Below, in pieces: positions 53,615-62,793 of a stretch of 64,000 nt of DNA (its first letter is position 1; each line of letters opens with the position of its first letter). This stretch comes from Methanogenium marinum (GTDB taxonomy: Archaea; Halobacteriota; Methanomicrobia; Methanomicrobiales; Methanomicrobiaceae). The stretch spans positions 1,869,276-1,933,275 of the forward strand of contig NZ_JAKELO010000002.1 in assembly GCF_028912405.1 (NCBI RefSeq), written 5' to 3'. Made by a program: the position numbers and the translations under genes. The notes beneath the pieces were generated by a model, which ran no database searches, was not told the origin of the DNA, and saw nothing but the letters and a program-made list of their open reading frames with translations.

Positions 53615-56600
53615 TTACATAAAATCAGCGAGGCCCATCTGGATCTCTTTTTCCTCACCAAATGTTGAGAGAAGATACATATCCAGCATCTCGATGCGCT
53701 GACGGGTATACTCTGAGATGTCGTATTCATTGCAAATCTTTCGTGACATATCGACGTATTTTTTTACAGACCCTTCATGAACGGTCTGGATAATCTTTCC
53801 GCCGCACCGGCATTTCCCTGCCATTGGCATCCTGCGGTATTTGGCATTACATTTCGGGCACCGGAGTTTCTGGCGTGAAAATGCGTTGAGATTGCCCTGC
53901 AAATCCGGGATGAAATGGGTTTTGAGTACCCGTTCTGCGACATCATCCACATCCACCGCCCGGATAATTTTACCAAGATCAAATTCTGCTTCCAGTTTGT
54001 CAGACATAGTGGTGAGTGTGGTATAGGTGGACAGAAGCGGCCCTGCTGAAATATTGCTCGTATCGTGCGTGAAGCCCACCCCTTCATACTGCCCGGGTGT
54101 GCCCAACCGGTTTCCCAGATGGTCAATAATCTTTGCGAGCTCTTTTGGATGGCGGTATTCCAGTGCTGCTTCATAGAGTTCAATCGGATATGATCGGCAG
54201 GCATCAACGTTGTGTGATTCACCGTCAACTTCGGCAGGGTCCAGTTTGGAGGTCAGGACAAGCGGTGCATCCATTGACCCGCCACGTGTTTCCGGCAGAA
54301 ACGCCCGTGAGAAGTTTAAGAGACCGTCCATGAGGAGCATCACACAGTCTTCATCACCATCACACTGGCCGGTAAAGATACCGTTTGCAGCGAGGGTGTG
54401 ATCAACTGCCACCGTCAGGCAGTAGACATATTCATCCAAATTCGGGATGTATTCTTTTGTCTGAATGGTATCTGTGATCATCATCTGCCCATCAAATACC
54501 GGGACCGTGTCGCCTTCCTTTAGTTCCATTGCACGGATCTTCCGTTGGTAGGCGAGGTCAGACACAAGCATTGCGTGGTCCGGGGTGACGGTCACCTGCT
54601 TTCCCCGGCAGGTGGTGAACCGGATCAGGTGTTCCGGTGCCTGGTGAACAGAGACTGAGGTAACCTGACGGAGGTGTATCATCCCGTTTGTGTCAAGTGC
54701 ATGCACCCAGAATGATGCCTTCGGGTCAGAGTAATACGTGCCCACCTGGTCCAGTTCGGGCCGTTCCAGATCAAAGTTTTCAACCACAAAGTGCCCGATG
54801 GGAAGGCTGCGCCATTCTGCACCGTCAAATACCTCAATCATTGTATCTGCTGCAAAACAATTACGGCGCTTTGCTGCATGGAAATATGGGTGGGCATACC
54901 CCACGGGGGCCTTTGAAACGCCGATAACACGGGCAAGCACTCCCGCACTGGTATGTGGTGCAAGGCCCATCACCAGCTGTCCGATGATATCATCCTGTGT
55001 TTTTGCATTGTAATACGGGGGGAGGCCGTAGAGTTTCTCCAGCATCTCATCAATGAATTTTGAGACCCGCAACAGCCATCCGACACAGTCCTCAGAGACA
55101 AGGATATCCTGTGCCCGTATCTCCAGAATCTGGTCCGGGCGGGTGAGGGGCACCCCGTCAATATCCTTTGGGTATCCGAGTTCAACAAGTCGTTCGACGC
55201 TGACCCCTACTTCATCCGGCCGGATATGAGTGAGAGGCAGGTCAATCATATCATAGCGCAGGGTGCCGTCCTTAAAGACATACAAGTTGTTTTTTTGCCG
55301 GAGAATCCCTTTTTCAATGGGTTCGACGGGCCGCTCCTTTGAAATAAGCCCGCGGACACCTTTCAGGAGTTCGACATCGCCCGGGCGCATCCCAAGTGCA
55401 GTAAGGGCGTTTGTATACTCTGTCTTGATATTGATCTCTACTTTTTGCTGACAGACGCCATCTGCGCCGCATACCGGGCAGGTAACCTCTCCATTGAGGT
55501 CACGCTTGCAGCGTGGGCAGCTAAAGACAGCATCTGTGTGTGTGCCACATTCACTACAGATGCACTTATAGGTCTCCTGCCCACAGGAGGGACAGCGTCT
55601 CCGACCGACATCAGCCTGGATGGTATCGCTCTGGTTGTTTTTCCCTTTTATGACTCCCTGGAAAGAACGGCGTGACCCTCCTTCATCCCCGACAGGAAAG
55701 ATGACATGGGGTGGAGGACGCATCTCGCGTGCTTTTGATTTCCCGGGTCTCCCCATCCTGCCACCGATACGGATGCCCGCACGGGACCGCATCTGTATTC
55801 CTGAAAGGTACATGGCAAGGGAGAGGCCATCGGTTTCCGGTGCTGTCTCCCATTCTTTGCGTTTTTTCAGATCTGCAGTGAGGCCGAGGCATGCACAGAG
55901 TGCCTTTGGGGCAGGTATGAGAATGGTTCCGTCTTTTACGGTATGAGGGACCAGGAGAATTTCCAGGTGCCGCTTCTCCGGCGCATCCGCAGGCAGGGTA
56001 AGGCCTTTGGGGGTAATGCTTCCTGAGGCTGCCACCCAGTCTGCGAGGGCACGAATGTCTGTCGCGGTGATATCGTCCCAGACATAGGTATATGCAGGGT
56101 GGAGGTAGCCTCCTGCACATGCCATTTCGATTGCCTCCGTTTCGTCTGCCGGGGTGTGCGTGCCACCGTCCAGTCTCCACCACTCTTCGCAGTAGGTTGG
56201 TGGTATGAGTGGGTGATTATTCTCCAGAAATTCTCCGTATGATACCAGCATCTCCCCGACATCAAGGATCTCCTCTACCTGGCTCATCAGGCGGAGAGCA
56301 GTTTCTACGTCGTCAATGCGCAGGACACTCCCGTCGGTGAGTTTTACGGTCGGCCCTTCGATGCTGTCAACCGGCACAACTCCCGCTGCCTTGCCCGGTC
56401 GTTCCACCTTCATCTGGGTACCGACGGCAAGGAAGTTTCCGAGGAGGTGCAGGGTGGCCGGACTGAACCCTGCTGCCGCAAACCCGGTGTTGCGTGACCG
56501 ACCGTAGCGGAGGCGGAATCCTCCTGGCCTCATGGGGTATGAGAAGACCGGCCGGCCCGCAATCAGGTCACGGATGTATTTATCCTTTGGTTTGACACCG

Positions 56601-57481
56601 GGTTTCTTATCCTCACCGTCTTCGTCATCATCCTTGCTTTTTGATGCCCCTGAGATGATGGTGTCCAGGAAGTCCCAGCCTTCCATGTGCACCTTATCGA
56701 CGGTCTTTTTTATTTTCGGTGCCTTGAGGGCAAGCCCCTCTGCCACAACGAGTGCCATACCGCCCCGGACGGTGTTGGTCTCTATTCGTTCAAGGTTACG
56801 GTATCCGGAGACTTCCACCCGTTCGGTCGGTTCCCCGTCCACACAGACCGGGCAGTTTCGTATAATTACCCTGAGTTCATCGTCAGACGGGAGGTATTGG
56901 AGAGATGCCTGACTGTTATATTTCTTCACCTCTTCAACGTAACGTTCGACCTCTTCTTTGCGGGGAATATACGCAGCCATTCCGAGACCACGCCTCACAT
57001 AGTCCCCGACAAGAACAGAAAGTGCCTGAGCGGTTCCTCCGGCACTCCGGATAGGACCTGCATAATATATCTTCAGGTAATCGGTACCGTCATCGTTTTT
57101 ACCGATACCCACCTTGGCAATTCCTTCGGTGGGTGCTGCTACGACTCCTTCTGTGAGAAGGGCCATCGAGGTCCGGATAGCATGGTCCAGCGTCTCCTCG
57201 CGTGTGGTTTCCCCGAACATATGTGCGATGAAGTCGTCACCAATCTTCAGTGCCACCTCTTCACGCGGCATGGTAACGGCGAGTTCACGCAGCCGGGCAG
57301 CTACCCCTTTATAGCCAAGGAGGGCTTCAACCCTGTCGGCGAGATCGTTTGCCACCGGAATTTCCACTGTAGTCCGCGGGTCAATCCCCTTTGCCCGCGC
57401 CTCATTGGCGACCCCAATTGCCTCTTTGAGCTTGGCATCAAGCCCGGCAAAGTAAGCTTCCATCTCCGGTGATGCATGCAT
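53615..57481 (-). CDS. polC: DNA polymerase II (PolD) large subunit DP2, with intein
   Basis: Catalytic subunit of the archaeal replicative polymerase PolD. 1288 residues as encoded, 1123 after removal of a 165-residue intein. Seen: the N-terminal [15 protein letters not shown], the [20 protein letters not shown] segment (about 160), zinc motifs [17 protein letters not shown] and CPRCKRDL...CPVCG (about 620-670), the catalytic core with [14 protein letters not shown] (just after the intein) and a C-terminal zinc motif CPKCNAKYR...CRCGG. Start ATG 57481, with gggagag about 10 bases upstream, is preferred over one at 57508. The small subunit is not in the window. Confidence 0.95.
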   Translation of the reverse strand: MHASPEMEAYFAGLDAKLKEAIGVANEARAKGIDPRTTVEIPVANDLADRVEALLGYKGVAARLRELAVTMPREEVALKIGDDFIAHMFGETTREETLDHAIRTSMALLTEGVVAAPTEGIAKVGIGKNDDGTDYLKIYYAGPIRSAGGTAQALSVLVGDYVRRGLGMAAYIPRKEEVERYVEEVKKYNSQASLQYLPSDDELRVIIRNCPVCVDGEPTERVEVSGYRNLERIETNTVRGGMALVVAEGLALKAPKIKKTVDKVHMEGWDFLDTIISGASKSKDDDEDGEDKKPGVKPKDKYIRDLIAGRPVFSYPMRPGGFRLRYGRSRNTGFAAAGFSPATLHLLGNFLAVGTQMKVERPGKAAGVVPVDSIEGPTVKLTDGSVLRIDDVETALRLMSQVEEILDVGEMLVSYGEFLENNHPLIPPTYCEEWWRLDGGTHTPADETEAIEMACAGGYLHPAYTYVWDDITATDIRALADWVAASGSITPKGLTLPADAPEKRHLEILLVPHTVKDGTILIPAPKALCACLGLTADLKKRKEWETAPETDGLSLAMYLSGIQMRSRAGIRIGGRMGRPGKSKAREMRPPPHVIFPVGDEGGSRRSFQGVIKGKNNQSDTIQADVGRRRCPSCGQETYKCICSECGTHTDAVFSCPRCKRDLNGEVTCPVCGADGVCQQKVEINIKTEYTNALTALGMRPGDVELLKGVRGLISKERPVEPIEKGILRQKNNLYVFKDGTLRYDMIDLPLTHIRPDEVGVSVERLVELGYPKDIDGVPLTRPDQILEIRAQDILVSEDCVGWLLRVSKFIDEMLEKLYGLPPYYNAKTQDDIIGQLVMGLAPHTSAGVLARVIGVSKAPVGYAHPYFHAAKRRNCFAADTMIEVFDGAEWRSLPIGHFVVENFDLERPELDQVGTYYSDPKASFWVHALDTNGMIHLRQVTSVSVHQAPEHLIRFTTCRGKQVTVTPDHAMLVSDLAYQRKIRAMELKEGDTVPVFDGQMMITDTIQTKEYIPNLDEYVYCLTVAVDHTLAANGIFTGQCDGDEDCVMLLMDGLLNFSRAFLPETRGGSMDAPLVLTSKLDPAEVDGESHNVDACRSYPIELYEAALEYRHPKELAKIIDHLGNRLGTPGQYEGVGFTHDTSNISAGPLLSTYTTLTTMSDKLEAEFDLGKIIRAVDVDDVAERVLKTHFIPDLQGNLNAFSRQKLRCPKCNAKYRRMPMAGKCRCGGKIIQTVHEGSVKKYVDMSRKICNEYDISEYTRQRIEMLDMYLLSTFGEEKEIQMGLADFM
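54365..54859 (-). other. Mini-intein in DP2 (165 residues)
   Basis: An in-frame insertion between HAAKRRN and CDGDEDC of the polymerase. It begins with the splicing nucleophile Cys ([10 protein letters not shown], block A), contains TPDHAML (block B, with the TxxH motif) and [17 protein letters not shown] (block F). It ends GIFTGQ followed by the extein Cys. No LAGLIDADG endonuclease is present, so it can splice but probably not home. The last residue is Gln rather than Asn and the residue before it is Gly, as described for PolII inteins. The insertion sits at the catalytic DGDED motif of the polymerase, the site known for other PolII inteins. Confidence 0.9.
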
Positions 57482-57624
57482 GTGATGTGGTCTCTCCCGG
57501 AGACTCATTATCATTTGTGTTCATGCCGGGGGACTTCGTTATCTTCATCTGTATGGGTGCCATAGAAATGGTATATACAGGCAGGCGCTGGTATCATCCC
57601 GCTGCCTCCGGAGAGATATCTGTT

Positions 57625-58353
57625 ATGTTTAATGTCCGTGCATTCTGCCTTGGAAAGGCGCATGAAGAAGTGATAAAAACCATCGTGCGAAAAGGGAATT
57701 TTCTCGTCACTGAAGACGGTGAAAAGACACTGGAACTGCCGGAACCCTTCAATATTCACGTGGGCACCCCATTCGCAGATTACATGGTAAGCCCCCATAA
57801 CATGTTCGGCGAACGGGCGATGCAGCAGTATGTGCATGATCTCATTGAGGGCACAGATAGTGATTTTGTCTATACGTACCATGACCGTCTCTTTGACTAT
57901 CCCCGGCGTGATGATGCCGGAAACCCGCGCGGTGATGGTCACGGGGATGGCATCGATCAGGTGGCATATATCATTGAAAAACTCAGGTCAGACCCTTCAT
58001 CCCGGCGGGCAGAGGGTATTACCTGGTATCCGGAGTATGATGATGGTTCCAAAAATCCTCCCTGCCTCCAGCGTATTCAGTGTCTGGTGCGGGATGGTGT
58101 CCTCAATATGCATGTTGAGTTCCGGTCAAATGACATGCTCTCTGCACTCGGTGCAAACATGTACGCACTGGCTCATCTGCAAAAGCACATCGCAGATGCT
58201 CTTGGTCTTCATGTTGGCTGGTATTCCCACACCTCAGTCTCGGCGCATATCTATTATGTACGTGACCACGAAGAGCTGATGAAATACGTGAACGGTCTGG
58301 GACTTGCAGATACGATAAAAAAACTGGATAATAGTGCCTATATCAAAATTTAG
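57625..58353 (+). CDS. thyA: Thymidylate synthase, archaeal type
   Basis: Makes dTMP from dUMP with a folate or methanopterin cofactor. The 242-residue protein is of the short archaeal type (MTH774-like). The nucleophilic cysteine is in NPPCLQRIQ (about 146-154), followed by MHVEFRSNDMLSALGANMYA in shorter segments (VEFRSNDM near 169, LGANMYAL near 178), the dUMP-binding region. ATG 57625 with ggagag about 9 bases upstream fits the family start; earlier in-frame ATGs at 57523-57568 lack a site and overlap the DP2 promoter. Divergent from DP2, convergent with the HEAT protein, with a 4-base stop overlap. Confidence 0.9.
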   Translation: MFNVRAFCLGKAHEEVIKTIVRKGNFLVTEDGEKTLELPEPFNIHVGTPFADYMVSPHNMFGERAMQQYVHDLIEGTDSDFVYTYHDRLFDYPRRDDAGNPRGDGHGDGIDQVAYIIEKLRSDPSSRRAEGITWYPEYDDGSKNPPCLQRIQCLVRDGVLNMHVEFRSNDMLSALGANMYALAHLQKHIADALGLHVGWYSHTSVSAHIYYVRDHEELMKYVNGLGLADTIKKLDNSAYIKI

Positions 58354-58865
58354 GCATCATCATTCATCATTGAGTGTGCGAGGGCTTCTGTTCCCTCTCC
58401 GCCCATCCGGTACAGGGCCATCTTTGCACAACTCCTGCGCAGGCCATCTGAATCTTCTATGAGTGTCACCAACCGCTTTATTGCCGGTTCACCCATCCGC
58501 CCGAGAGCGAGAGCAGAAAATCCCCTGACCTGTGCCTCTTCGTCACCTAAGAGTTCGATGAGTGGTTCAAGGGCTAATTCCCCCATCTCTCCGAGTGCTG
58601 CTGCTGCATACTTGGCGGTGTCCGTGTCTTCTGAAACAGTCAGAAGATAGATAAGTGAATCAATGGCAGGTTCCCCTATCATTCCAAGGGCCCGTGCCAG
58701 GTACCACCGGACGTCATTGTCATCTGCGGTGATGAGTGCACCAACGAGTGGGTCTACCGCCTCACTGCCACAGGCTGCAACAGTTTTGACTGCTTCACGA
58801 CGTGCTTTTACATCTCCTGTCCTGATTGTCTCGATGCATCCCTCAATTTCATCCATATCTCCCAT
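58350..58865 (-). CDS. HEAT-repeat protein
   Basis: A 171-residue all-helical protein made of about five HEAT (PBS-lyase-type) repeats: ACGSEAVDPLVGALI, MIGEPAIDSLIYLL, EMGELALEPLIELL and RMGEPAIKRLVTLI, spaced about 31 residues apart. Such repeats scaffold protein-protein contacts. Specific partner unknown. ATG 58865 is preferred; an upstream GTG at 58883 is an alternative. Its stop overlaps that of thyA. Confidence 0.9.
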   Translation of the reverse strand: MGDMDEIEGCIETIRTGDVKARREAVKTVAACGSEAVDPLVGALITADDNDVRWYLARALGMIGEPAIDSLIYLLTVSEDTDTAKYAAAALGEMGELALEPLIELLGDEEAQVRGFSALALGRMGEPAIKRLVTLIEDSDGLRRSCAKMALYRMGGEGTEALAHSMMNDDA

Positions 58866-58970
58866 ATTATCATACTGTTTCACAGGAACAGGTATCAGTT
58901 ATTCGGTGTGGAGCAGGAAATCAAATATATTATCTGTGAAGTCCCCCAAACTCACCCACAGAGGTGTACC

Positions 58971-59270
58971 ATGGAGAGTGAAGCTACAGAAGCCCTGCAG
59001 CGGACGGTCAGGCTCATCGTTACCGGGCGGGTTCAGCATGTCGGATTTCGCTCCTGTGTAAAAAAAACGGCACAGAATCTGACGGTCACAGGGGTTGTGA
59101 TGAACATACCTGATGGGACGGTTGCTGTCTATGCCACAGCTGAACCCGTTATTCTCGAAAAATTTATATCACTTCTCTATTCCTGTCCTCGTGCTGTTGT
59201 CCGTGATCTTCAGATCACAGAAGAACGTCTCCGTGAGTTTGACGGGTTTTCTATCGTATTTCCGGAATAA
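58971..59270 (+). CDS. acyP: Acylphosphatase
   Basis: Hydrolyses acyl phosphates. The 99-residue protein has the active-site motif VTGRVQHVGFRSCV (about 17-30), with the phosphate-binding Arg in GFR, and the catalytic Asn in VVMNIPDGTV (about 42-51). The size is standard. ATG 58971 with gaggtg upstream is preferred over an in-frame start at 58908. In the family the usual second motif is GxVxNxxDGxV, matched here. Confidence 0.92.
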   Translation: MESEATEALQRTVRLIVTGRVQHVGFRSCVKKTAQNLTVTGVVMNIPDGTVAVYATAEPVILEKFISLLYSCPRAVVRDLQITEERLREFDGFSIVFPE

Positions 59271-59522
59271 TCTGGCATACATTTATACACACCCCGGGTG
59301 CTGTTTCATTATTAGATGGAGATGCCCGTCGTTTTTTTAAATCAGATGATTTTATCCCAATCCAGGGAATTGGATGAGGGTGTCGGTTATTTTTCTTCGC
59401 ACTCTTCCCATCTCTATTCTGTGGGAGCAATGGTTTTGTCAGGATTATGCACCCGGGGAGACAGGTGGAGAAGGGAAAAAAAAGAATGTCCGGATATATT
59501 TCTTCAGAAGATGATAACCCCA

Positions 59523-60497
59523 TTATCGGGATTGTAATACTGAATCATTTTGGATTCCTGAAATCTGGTATGCAAGGAAAAATGGTCCTTCTTCCATCAC
59601 TGCCTGGGAAAGGGAAAGCACATTGTCATCAATAATTTCCTGATTTATCGAAGCACGGAGGGCAGCAATGAGAGCGTCTATGACCTCTTCATTGAGATGG
59701 CAGCGTTTTGTGCTGACCTCATACCTGCCGTTAATCAGGCCCGCACGTGCAATGGAGAAGACCGCTGCATCCACCATCGTCGTCTTCAGAGGATCGATGA
59801 GATCGGTTACCAGTGACCGTTCTCCTTCCCGCAATAATCCATGATCCGGATCAAGATATGCGCCAATGACAGAGACGATAACATTGCCGAAGAGCATGGC
59901 GTACCCCAGAGAGAGCATAGCGTTAACAGGGTCCTGGTGAGGCTGGTTCGTCCGGCGGCGGAACCCGAGTTCCGGAGGGAGGCTGCGTGCCATGATCTCA
60001 AAATACATGTCGCCGGCGAGTTTATGCACACGGCGGAGTTCGTCCATGGTGATGAGGTTTTCTAATTCTGAGAGGATATTATGCAGGATTTCCTGTTCTC
60101 CCTTATAGAACAGAGTTTCCCCTAACTGGTTCTCTGTACGCTCAATTGCAAGAAGTCGTGATTTCAGGGTAGTCTGGACAATTACCCGGGCAAAGGTATG
60201 GGGCATGTGTGTCCGCTGCGCTTCCCGTATTTCAGACCCCGCGTCACTGCCAAAAGGGTTGAGCATGCCGACAGGTGTCCCGTCCGCATCAAAGAATGAT
60301 ATGGATGAACCCTGTCGCAGCAGGCGTGTCACCGCAGAGGTATGGATATTGTGCCCTCCCACAAGAAGCAGGTGCCGTACTGATGGAAGCGGGAACTCCT
60401 TCTGTTCGCCCTTGTAGAGAATACTGAGTGTTGTTCCGGTTGACTTGATGTGGGCGCCGAAACCCGCCACAACATGCCAGGAGTGTTCGCTTGTCAT
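59523..60497 (-). CDS. cas1: Stand-alone Cas1-like protein
   Basis: A 324-residue Cas1 homologue with the N-terminal beta domain (GAHIKSTGTTLSILYKG, VGGHNIHTSAVTRLL) and the helical catalytic domain (DPVNAMLSLGYAMLFGN, YLDPDHGLLR, LVTDLIDPLK). By eye the canonical metal ligands are changed: where Cas1 has EGxAAxxYF this protein reads HKLAGDMYF, and the His after LDPxxGxL is replaced by Arg; the Asp in TDLIDP remains. No cas2, other cas gene or repeat array is in the window, and no casposon PolB or terminal repeats were seen. It therefore looks like a Cas1-solo protein, possibly non-catalytic. ATG 60497 preferred; a GTG at 60509 is an alternative. Confidence 0.88.
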   Translation of the reverse strand: MTSEHSWHVVAGFGAHIKSTGTTLSILYKGEQKEFPLPSVRHLLLVGGHNIHTSAVTRLLRQGSSISFFDADGTPVGMLNPFGSDAGSEIREAQRTHMPHTFARVIVQTTLKSRLLAIERTENQLGETLFYKGEQEILHNILSELENLITMDELRRVHKLAGDMYFEIMARSLPPELGFRRRTNQPHQDPVNAMLSLGYAMLFGNVIVSVIGAYLDPDHGLLREGERSLVTDLIDPLKTTMVDAAVFSIARAGLINGRYEVSTKRCHLNEEVIDALIAALRASINQEIIDDNVLSLSQAVMEEGPFFLAYQISGIQNDSVLQSR

Positions 60498-60676
60498 ATA
60501 TGCACACAATAGATTAGTAATCAGGTACTCCTTCTATCAGTACATTAATTCATCGTTTGCATTCTTGGGCAGGATGGGCTGCCACATTGCGTGGTGAAAC
60601 AACATTTTCAAAAAAACGTCCCATAAATGCCGAAGATTAGCTGTTTTGAGTTGATTTTCTCTTAATTTAAAGGAGA

Positions 60677-60687
60677 ATATATATATT
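60677..60687 (+). promoter_or_regulatory. TATA box of the DUF308 gene (leaderless)
   Basis: An 11-base run of alternating A and T is centred about 28 bases before ATG 60710, predicting a transcript that starts next to the start codon. Confidence 0.5.
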
Positions 60688-60709
60688 ATTCGTATGCACT
60701 ACATGAACT

Positions 60710-61303
60710 ATGGAATTTGAACAAACAGAAATGATGGTTTCCGGAGATGAACTGATCTCCGCTGCCTGGTGGGTTTTTATCATCCAGGGTCTTTTCGGAA
60801 TCATTCTTGGTGGACTTGCGATGCTCTTCCCTGTGTTCATCGTTGACTTACTTGCAATAATGCTGGGAATTATCATCGTGCTCTACAGTCTGTCCATAAT
60901 TGTCCAGTCGATTGTGAGCAAAGACTCCGGCGGGCGAAAAATTCTGATGATCATTCTGGGAATTGTTGGTGTCATCATCGGTGTCCTTGCACTGATGAAT
61001 ACGATGGTCCTTGGTCTGACTATTGCCTTTATGCTCGGCTTTTGGGCGTTTATTTCAGGATTTAGTTCTCTCTATACGGCATTTACCGCAACTGAATTCC
61101 ACTGGTTCAGGATTCTCTTCTTTATCATAGGAATTCTCTTCATTGCGTTCGGCATGTATGTCATCATCTATCCGCTTGCCCTGACAGCGGCGTTTATCTG
61201 GGTGATGGGTCTGTTTGCCCTTCTCATCGGTATTGCAACAATAATTCTTGGATTCATCATGCAGTCTCAGATGAAGAAGGCTCTGAACGAATCCGGGATG
61301 TAA
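60710..61303 (+). CDS. DUF308 / HdeD-like membrane protein
   Basis: A 197-residue protein with six membrane helices in three similar pairs, typical of the HdeD/DUF308 family (for example WVFIIQGLFGIILGGLAMLF at 21-40, LIMIILGIVGVIIG near 84, and WFRILFFIIGILFIAFGMYV near 130). Family members support acid or envelope stress tolerance in bacteria; the archaeal role is unknown. Single gene with its own TATA box. Confidence 0.85.
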   Translation: MEFEQTEMMVSGDELISAAWWVFIIQGLFGIILGGLAMLFPVFIVDLLAIMLGIIIVLYSLSIIVQSIVSKDSGGRKILMIILGIVGVIIGVLALMNTMVLGLTIAFMLGFWAFISGFSSLYTAFTATEFHWFRILFFIIGILFIAFGMYVIIYPLALTAAFIWVMGLFALLIGIATIILGFIMQSQMKKALNESGM

Positions 61304-61497
61304 CGGGACATACCCATACAATTCCAAATATCTGGTGTGCTATGCTACGGCATAGCAATCTTTTTTCAGATCATCGCTGCATAAGTTATAGTATTATTAT
61401 TCCGGGTGCTGCTGCGCTTTTTGGGATATACAATATTCGGGTGGTGTGATATGGACATATCCAGTGCCCGGCCCGGCAAAATTCGTTGGTTGTCATA

Positions 61498-62793
61498 ATG
61501 AAATACTGGAACAGAGAGATGGAGGTTCTGAAGGGAGATGCTCTGCATTCCCTTCAGGCAAAACGGCTGAGATGGACCGTTGAGCAGGCAGGTAAAGTTC
61601 CGTTCTATCGGAAGATGCTGCAGGAGGCAGGGGTTCGTCCTGAAGATATCAGAACGGTTGATGATGTGCAGAAACTGCCTTTTACCCGGAAGACAGACCT
61701 GCAGGGCGGTTATCCGTTCGGGTTCTTTGCGGTTCCGATGAAGGAGGTCGTGCGGATTCACACAACGTCCGGGACAACAGGGAAACCGACGGTAGTGGGA
61801 TACACCCGTCAGGACCTTGATAACTGGTCTGAACTTATCGCACGGAACCTGACAATGATTGGCCTCACTGATGAGGATGTCTTTCAGAATGCGGTGAATT
61901 ATGGCCTCTTTACCGGAGGACTCGGGTTCCACTACGGTGCAGAGAAGGTCGGGATGACGGTCATACCGAGTGCCACCGGAAATACCCGCCGCCAGATTGA
62001 GATGATTGATGACTTTGGGGTGACAGCCATCCACTGCACCCCGAGTTATGCGATGCACATCGCAGAAGTGGCCGAGAAGGAAGGAACCACACTTCCCACG
62101 CTCGCAACCGGCATATTTGGTGCAGAACCCTGGTCTGATAATATGCGACGTGTCCTCGAGGGAAAACTCGGGGTAACTGCGTATGATTCATACGGCATGT
62201 CTGAGATGTACGGGCCGGGTGCGGCGTTTGAATGCCCGGAGCGAAATGGTCTCCACATCTGGCATGATATGTATCTTTCAGAAATAATTGATCCGAAGAC
62301 CGGAGAGGTCCTTGAACCTGGGGAACGTGGTGAACTGGTGGTAACGCCGCTCGTGAAAGAAGCGATGCCCCTTCTGCGCTACCGGACGGGTGACATCACG
62401 ATGTTTCTGGAAGAAGAATGCCCCTGTGGTCGCGGGATGAAGATTGCCCGCCTGCACGGGAGAAGTGATGATATGCTTGTGATACGGGGTATCAATGTTT
62501 TCCCGTCCCAGATTGAGCATGTCCTTCGCTCAGTGCCTGAGGTCGGCGATGAGTTCCTTGTCTATGTGGACCGTGTGAACCACCTGGATGAGATGACAAT
62601 TGAAGTCGAGATGAACCGCAGTGCATTCCGCGGTGAACTCGAAGACCTGACCCGGACACAGAACCGGGTGGTGGCAGCATTAAAAGAGGCTCTCAACCTT
62701 CGTACCCGTGTTCAACTGGTAGAACCTGAATCCCTGCCCCGCTATGAGGGGAAGGCAAAACGGGTTATTGACCGGAGAGGTGATGACATATGA
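61498..62793 (+). CDS. Phenylacetate-CoA ligase family enzyme, copy 1
   Basis: An adenylate-forming ligase of 431 residues that activates an aryl or short acid to its CoA thioester. AMP motif TSGTTGKPTV (about 93-102), YDSYGMSEMYGPG (about 227-239), RYRTGDIT (about 295-302) and the C-terminal RLHGRSDDMLVIRG with GINVFPSQIEH. The family (COG1541) is widespread in methanogens, where it is thought to aid aromatic amino acid synthesis from aryl acids. ATG 61498 is preferred to TTG 61486. The stop overlaps the next gene's ATG by 4 bases. Confidence 0.93.
   Translation: MKYWNREMEVLKGDALHSLQAKRLRWTVEQAGKVPFYRKMLQEAGVRPEDIRTVDDVQKLPFTRKTDLQGGYPFGFFAVPMKEVVRIHTTSGTTGKPTVVGYTRQDLDNWSELIARNLTMIGLTDEDVFQNAVNYGLFTGGLGFHYGAEKVGMTVIPSATGNTRRQIEMIDDFGVTAIHCTPSYAMHIAEVAEKEGTTLPTLATGIFGAEPWSDNMRRVLEGKLGVTAYDSYGMSEMYGPGAAFECPERNGLHIWHDMYLSEIIDPKTGEVLEPGERGELVVTPLVKEAMPLLRYRTGDITMFLEEECPCGRGMKIARLHGRSDDMLVIRGINVFPSQIEHVLRSVPEVGDEFLVYVDRVNHLDEMTIEVEMNRSAFRGELEDLTRTQNRVVAALKEALNLRTRVQLVEPESLPRYEGKAKRVIDRRGDDI

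Noticed and set aside
56687-57472. Open frame of 261 codons on the plus strand
   Set aside because: Antisense to the conserved N-terminal part of DP2; no family motif.
59271-60709. A CRISPR array or casposon around the Cas1 gene
   Set aside because: No regularly spaced repeats, no cas2, no PolB-type polymerase and no terminal inverted repeats are visible on either side; the polymerase nearby is PolD.
61366-62058. Open frame of 230 codons on the minus strand
   Set aside because: Antisense to the first phenylacetate-CoA ligase, which has all its motifs.
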